Below are positions 16,501 through 17,720 of a DNA stretch of 17,720 nucleotides, piece after piece. Made by a program: the position numbers and the translations under genes. Numbering within the stretch: the stretch's first letter is position 1; each line of letters starts with the position of its first letter. A model generated the notes under the pieces. That model was not told where the DNA came from. It searched no databases and was given only the letters and a program-made list of their open reading frames with translations. Source of the DNA: Bacteroidota bacterium (lineage in GTDB: Bacteria; Bacteroidota; Bacteroidia; Chitinophagales; Chitinophagaceae); assembly GCA_023386395.1 (NCBI GenBank), contig JAEWJV010000399.1:1-17720 (forward strand), written 5' to 3'.

Positions 16501-16980
16501 CAAAAGGGCTATTTCATACAGGCTATCAATAACTTCTTTGAATTGTGCATTGCTCCATGTGGCTACATCAGCTTCTTTCATATCCGTTTCTTTACGGTCA
16601 CGGTTCTTCCAGGCATTTTGAGAATAAAAATCTTTTAAGGTATTAGCCAGTATAACAGATAATATAGCTTGTGAAACCGCATCATTCGTGGCTTGTAATT
16701 CTGCTTTAAGTAAAACAACTTTATTATTTATATCATCATCTGTTGTCTTGTCTTCAAGGCTTAGCCTGTACAGTAAGGTTTTAATAATTTCATCGTGTAA
16801 GCCTTTCACTTTCGCATCTTCATATAAAACTTTTACCTTTTCCAAAGCGGTTTTAGGCAGGTCTTTTAAAACTATAAGCGAGTCAATTTCTTCCCATTGC
16901 TTTGCATAGCCGCTTACTGTTTGGGCTGATATAACGAAGCCGCAACAAATTATTGCAGTTAGCATTATTAGTTTTCTCAT
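10537..16980 (-). CDS. Giant alpha-2-macroglobulin-like protein with inserted TonB-receptor plug motif
   Basis: The 2147-aa protein begins with a signal peptide (about 1-19, VISA-Q, no lipobox) and should act in the periplasm or at the cell surface. Residues 20-385 are mostly helical. Beta-rich macroglobulin-like domains follow: a carboxypeptidase-regulatory-like domain near 490-580 (VDRETGQPVKNVKV) and the MG2 motif FTDRSIYRPGQT around Tyr608-Gln612. A SusC/RagA-type plug motif (1240-1341) comes directly before the A2M domain (PF00207), which runs from about 1358 (IRKNFNETAFF) through LTTWKWM at Trp1393. The thioester domain carries CAEQ (Cys1591-Gln1594) and GAFAWFSGG with DRYITQYIL. The C-terminus (about 2000-2147) is the family's last beta domain. 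Bacterial A2Ms are thought to trap proteases that attack the cell. E. coli-type copies sit beside the peptidoglycan synthase pbpC, but here the neighbours are ubiE and porT. No type IX C-terminal signal is evident. Confidence 0.9.
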   Translation of the reverse strand: MRKLIMLTAIICCGFVISAQTVSGYAKQWEEIDSLIVLKDLPKTALEKVKVLYEDAKVKGLHDEIIKTLLYRLSLEDKTTDDDINNKVVLLKAELQATNDAVSQAILSVILANTLKDFYSQNAWKNRDRKETDMKEADVATWSNAQFKEVIDSLYEIALLPKQILRQTNTSAIKALLIKGNMAGTRPTLYDLLVHEALDYYKTGLAYLSRPAYTFELTDVHALANAKDFMQYNFVTKDTASHILKTLHLYQELLRFHKNDIDPSAFIDINLERIYWANARANIDSKEALYVSALSDAAGSFANTKAAAEAWYALAKLEADKASLYNALSDTTHRSGYISAKELIEERLKAMPDSCYGNEAMKSLLSDIEKPELNTQAESVNVVNAPFRLLVNYKNIDTLYARLLLQKDIDKAAKKKHYDQWKDVALLSPVKTFIQPLPQTNDYQQHTVEIKVDALPAGKYSILFSNNKDFNDHKDKLALQPITVSNIAYLRNGFDYFVVDRETGQPVKNVKVTGSASLQNEKNKEWRNKKFKTLYTDSTGHFALPFNINAGNYGNVDLVLQKGSDKLETGDYVYSYRNSYNNDDGEDDDSTYEEDNAQVYFFTDRSIYRPGQTVFYKGIVLTKDRKTKQQKLYNYTDSIEVDLYDANDKQIDSIFVRLNEYGSFAGKFLLPQTALAGEFSIETLDFDGETEFNVEEYKRPTFYVEFDTLKGSYRLDDTIWVTGIVKSYAGSNINNARISYNIQRTANFPYSYLLWRTRMPYSSETQIADSSISTDANGVFKISFVAMPDSSIEKQTEPLFNFKVELSATDANGETRESSTSVVVGYKSIVVQANVPSVAEVNNFKSIFITTKNNADENIPANVDIIIKPLQTPEKAYRKRLWQQPDQFIMDRNTFEQYFPYDEYKAEADYHEWAKLDAVVTDTFNTGNTSSYKLPEQLRQGWYCIEVSAKDRYGDTIKDVRYIQLYDMNAAGLPSPQTNFSQNISNTGTPGDKAQLLLGTSDHDVFLVKKLTRGNKNAADLFQYINLNNNKKQIEYAIQPSDHGNIGLYYAFIKHNRFYTGGMQVYIANEVKKLNITYSSFRNKTEPGSKEAWTVQVANNDGAKADAELLTSMYDASLDQFKKHEWALPYLNTNSYVSNDWVAEFNDISSDGNWIQNEFNMPEKVYDRLINSGKEFWRIYEIERSTNNSAIKQYLPMLIIESNKSEMMAGKAMGVSVDYDRNYSAAPPSGRFAFNSKGELNDVVVTAYGVQRKKDITGSVTIVTGQNITDTTYFYTKIRGLSSTSNLDDILVIIDGVVSNKKIDELDASSIDNVLVLKGSEATTLYGAKAVNGAIIITTKGFALRNGKREEQEPQVQIRKNFNETAFFHPQLHADSAGNYSFSFTMPEALTTWKWMSLAHTKDAAFGLKWQNIITQKKLMVQPGLPRFLRQGDTINITAKLTNLSDSVLTGKAALQLLDAISNEPLNDVFKINIAAQNFNAGPGKSTVVNFPVNIPHGFTHPLIVKIIAQSGRYSDGEERILPVLSNRLLVTETLPLYMPGEGSKTFKFEKLLNNNSSTFTNESLTVEYTPNPVWYVVRSLPYLMQFPYECAEQTFNRFYANALGAYIVAQNPSIKNVFNKWKQDTTATKSNLETNPELKQILLNETPWISDAEGEQQQKRNIALLFDTAGMNSSMENVLQQLKQMQKNNGAFAWFSGGNDDRYITQYILTGIGKLEKLDAIPASQQNMLNEITNRALLYADKEAEKEYAALTKRKADLTKEQLTPLMIQYWYMRSFFGKVQQKSFPAGTLDFYIKQAEQYWMKQSPYLQGMIALALNRLFPVIKPLSKFKNSQLDIIKSLKENAVNDMEKGMYWKNSSSGYYWYQSPLEAQSLLINAFEEITPGDTGIHAMRRWLMLNKQANNWETTKATADACYAMLSGNNINMQNLAVNIKLGDSVVSTINEMQQIGNGYIKHRIDGKGIRPAMGNIEVSVSNPVAKNNNYPSSYGAVYWQYFEDMDKVTAATSSLSVSKKLFMEKSSDKGKILHTISEKDTLKTGDKIIIRLTLKTDRDMDYVYLKDLRAASMEPVNVLSGYKRQDGFGYYESTKDASSNFFIDHLSKGTHMVEYEVYVTHTGVFSAGIASVQCMYAPEYSAHSGSINIKAGN
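12199..12210 (-). other. Codons of the CAEQ thioester motif
   Basis: TGT GCG GAA CAA on the minus strand encodes Cys1591-Ala-Glu-Gln1594 within QFPYECAEQTFNRFY. In the A2M/complement family, Cys and Gln of C-x-E-Q form the internal thioester (CGEQ in animals, CLEQ in E. coli-type bacterial A2M). Both residues are retained, so covalent capture of a target is chemically possible. Confidence 0.8.
12958..13263 (-). other. SusC/RagA-type plug motif inside the macroglobulin-like gene
   Basis: Codons for residues about 1240-1341. It reads like the signature region of SusC-type TonB-dependent receptors. It opens with LNDVVVTAYGVQRKKDITGS (compare LDEVVVTGYG), continues with KIRGLSS and ILVIIDGVV, then a Ser-Ile-Asp-Asn-Val-Leu-Val-Leu-Lys-Gly-Ser segment, and closes with TLYGAKAVNGAIIITTKG. 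The stretch usually found between the opening and IRG, containing GRVAGVQV-like sequence, is missing, so the unit is compact. No beta-barrel follows; the A2M domain resumes about 17 residues later. The reading frame is continuous and base use looks like the rest of the gene. Confidence 0.8.
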
Positions 16981-17060
16981 GTAAATAATTCTGTCTTGTA
17001 TTAAATATATGTGAAGATGCGGGCATTAAAAGAAATACATAAACAATATCAAACTATTTA
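16981..17060 (-). other. Short AT-rich upstream region of the macroglobulin-like gene
   Basis: This gap between the macroglobulin start and the upstream terminator should hold the promoter of the macroglobulin-ubiE-porT set. On the minus strand ATAGTTTG (complement of 17047-17058) is near the Bacteroidota -7 pattern but out of register. I cannot name a -33/-7 pair with confidence. No other structure is seen. Confidence 0.3.
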
Positions 17061-17089
17061 AAATAAAAAAGGCAGCCATACCGGCTGCC
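17061..17089 (-). terminator. Intrinsic terminator after the DUF2911 gene
   Basis: Read on the minus strand, GGCAGCC, a 5-base loop (GGTAT) and GGCTGCC form a perfect 7-bp GC-rich stem, followed at once by TTTTTTATTT. It lies 22 bases past the stop of the DUF2911 gene and upstream of the macroglobulin-like gene, so it separates two minus-strand transcription units. Confidence 0.85.
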
Positions 17090-17111
17090 CTTTACTTTCA
17101 AATAAATATTA

Positions 17112-17720
17112 TTACAAACTCTTCAACAGTTCATTCGCCTGCCTTACATAATCATCATTTTTTGCAGTGGTGGCCAGCTCTATTGTTTTTTCTGCGCTGG
17201 CTTTGGCACCGGTTTTATCGCCAAGTTCTTTTTGAATACGCGCTTTCAGCATATACATAAAGAATGCATCTTTATTGGTTTCGATAGCGTGGTTCACATT
17301 CTCCAACGCCTTTGTATAATCTTTATCATACTCATAATAAAAACCGGCAGCCTGCCAATAAGGCTTTTTATCGGTTTTTAAAGCAGCTTCAATGCCAGCC
17401 CTTACTTTGTCTTTAAAATTTGTTGTAATGGGAATAACTACCATTGTATTGCCCCAAATCAAAGCAAGATCACAGCTTTCGGCTTTAATGTTCAGAAATT
17501 CAATCGTGAATGTTTCAACATTAAGATCGGTACTGTTTTCAGCAGGCACTTTAAACCGTGCCACATCATCGCTTTCTTTATAACCGTCAGTGCCTGAATT
17601 ATTGTAGCCCTTGTTTAATATGATTTCCCATTCGTTTGCACCGGGAATTGTATAAAGCGCATACGAACCCGTATCAATATCTTTTCCACCAAAAGTTACT
17701 TTATCTGTAAAGCTTAACCG
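17112..17720 (-). CDS. DUF2911 family protein, 5' end outside the window
   Basis: The frame is open from the window edge (17720) to the TAA at 17112, giving the last 202 residues. The visible N-terminal part has the DUF2911 (PF11138) core: DKVTFGGKDIDTGSYALYTI, then GANEWEIILNKGY, GTDGYKESDDVARFKV and, further on, TFTIEFLNI and CDLALIWGNT. This beta-rich domain of unknown function is frequent in exported Bacteroidota proteins. After it come about 90 mostly helical residues resembling one or two TPR units (PYWQAAGFYYEYDKDYTKAL, then ARIQKELGDKTGAKASAEKT). The family is typically near 280 aa, so about 80 residues and probably a signal peptide lie beyond the edge. A GTG at 17564 could look like a start, but the DUF2911 core continues upstream of it. 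The gene is closed by the hairpin at 17061-17089. Confidence 0.85.
   Translation of the reverse strand, partial: RLSFTDKVTFGGKDIDTGSYALYTIPGANEWEIILNKGYNNSGTDGYKESDDVARFKVPAENSTDLNVETFTIEFLNIKAESCDLALIWGNTMVVIPITTNFKDKVRAGIEAALKTDKKPYWQAAGFYYEYDKDYTKALENVNHAIETNKDAFFMYMLKARIQKELGDKTGAKASAEKTIELATTAKNDDYVRQANELLKSL

Noticed and set aside
10537..16980. Assembly chimera joining an A2M gene to a SusC receptor gene
   Set aside because: The plug motif is in frame on both sides, is only about 100 residues long and is followed at once by a correct A2M domain. A chimera would not restore the A2M frame and order so neatly.

Overview
The window looks like a chromosomal segment from a member of the Bacteroidota, most likely Chitinophagaceae or a close relative. 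This rests on AT-rich DNA without strong Shine-Dalgarno sites, a PorT protein of the type IX secretion system beside a menaquinone-type UbiE/MenG, a SusC/RagA-type plug motif, a DUF2911 protein and a single Rel/SpoT enzyme. I see no rRNA, tRNA, CRISPR array, transposase or prophage. The genes look like a resident, vertically inherited neighbourhood.

Left part, plus strand (249-6769). It opens with a very large exported TraB/GumN-family protein (1223 aa). Its N-terminal third is the TraB domain. The rest is three tandem PsbP/DcrB-like units and a long helical tail. Next are an orphan HsdR N-terminal (PD-(D/E)xK-type) protein of 144 aa and a full-length bifunctional Rel/SpoT (p)ppGpp enzyme with HD, synthetase, TGS, zinc-finger-like and ACT regions.

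Middle part (6756-9048). Three small minus-strand genes form a tight envelope-stress-like cluster: YtxH protein, two-helix holin-X-like membrane protein, and a coiled-coil/Lys-Pro-rich protein. Its last gene overlaps the end of rel by 14 bases tail to tail. An AI-2E-family transporter diverges from the cluster and overlaps the end of porT by 4 bases, again tail to tail.

Right part, minus strand (9045-17720). A 2147-aa alpha-2-macroglobulin-like protein is followed by ubiE and porT. The spacing (59-base gap, then 28-base overlap) suggests one transcript. Upstream, and separated by a clear intrinsic terminator, is the 3' part of a DUF2911 gene that runs off the window.

The most interesting object is the macroglobulin-like protein. 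It keeps a CAEQ thioester motif, but a compact SusC/RagA-type TonB-receptor plug motif, without any beta-barrel, sits directly before the A2M domain. This is the position held by the bait region in animal alpha-2-macroglobulin and the anaphylatoxin domain in complement C3. Second is the TraB protein with its three-fold repeated extension. Both assignments come from reading motifs by eye, not from profile searches.
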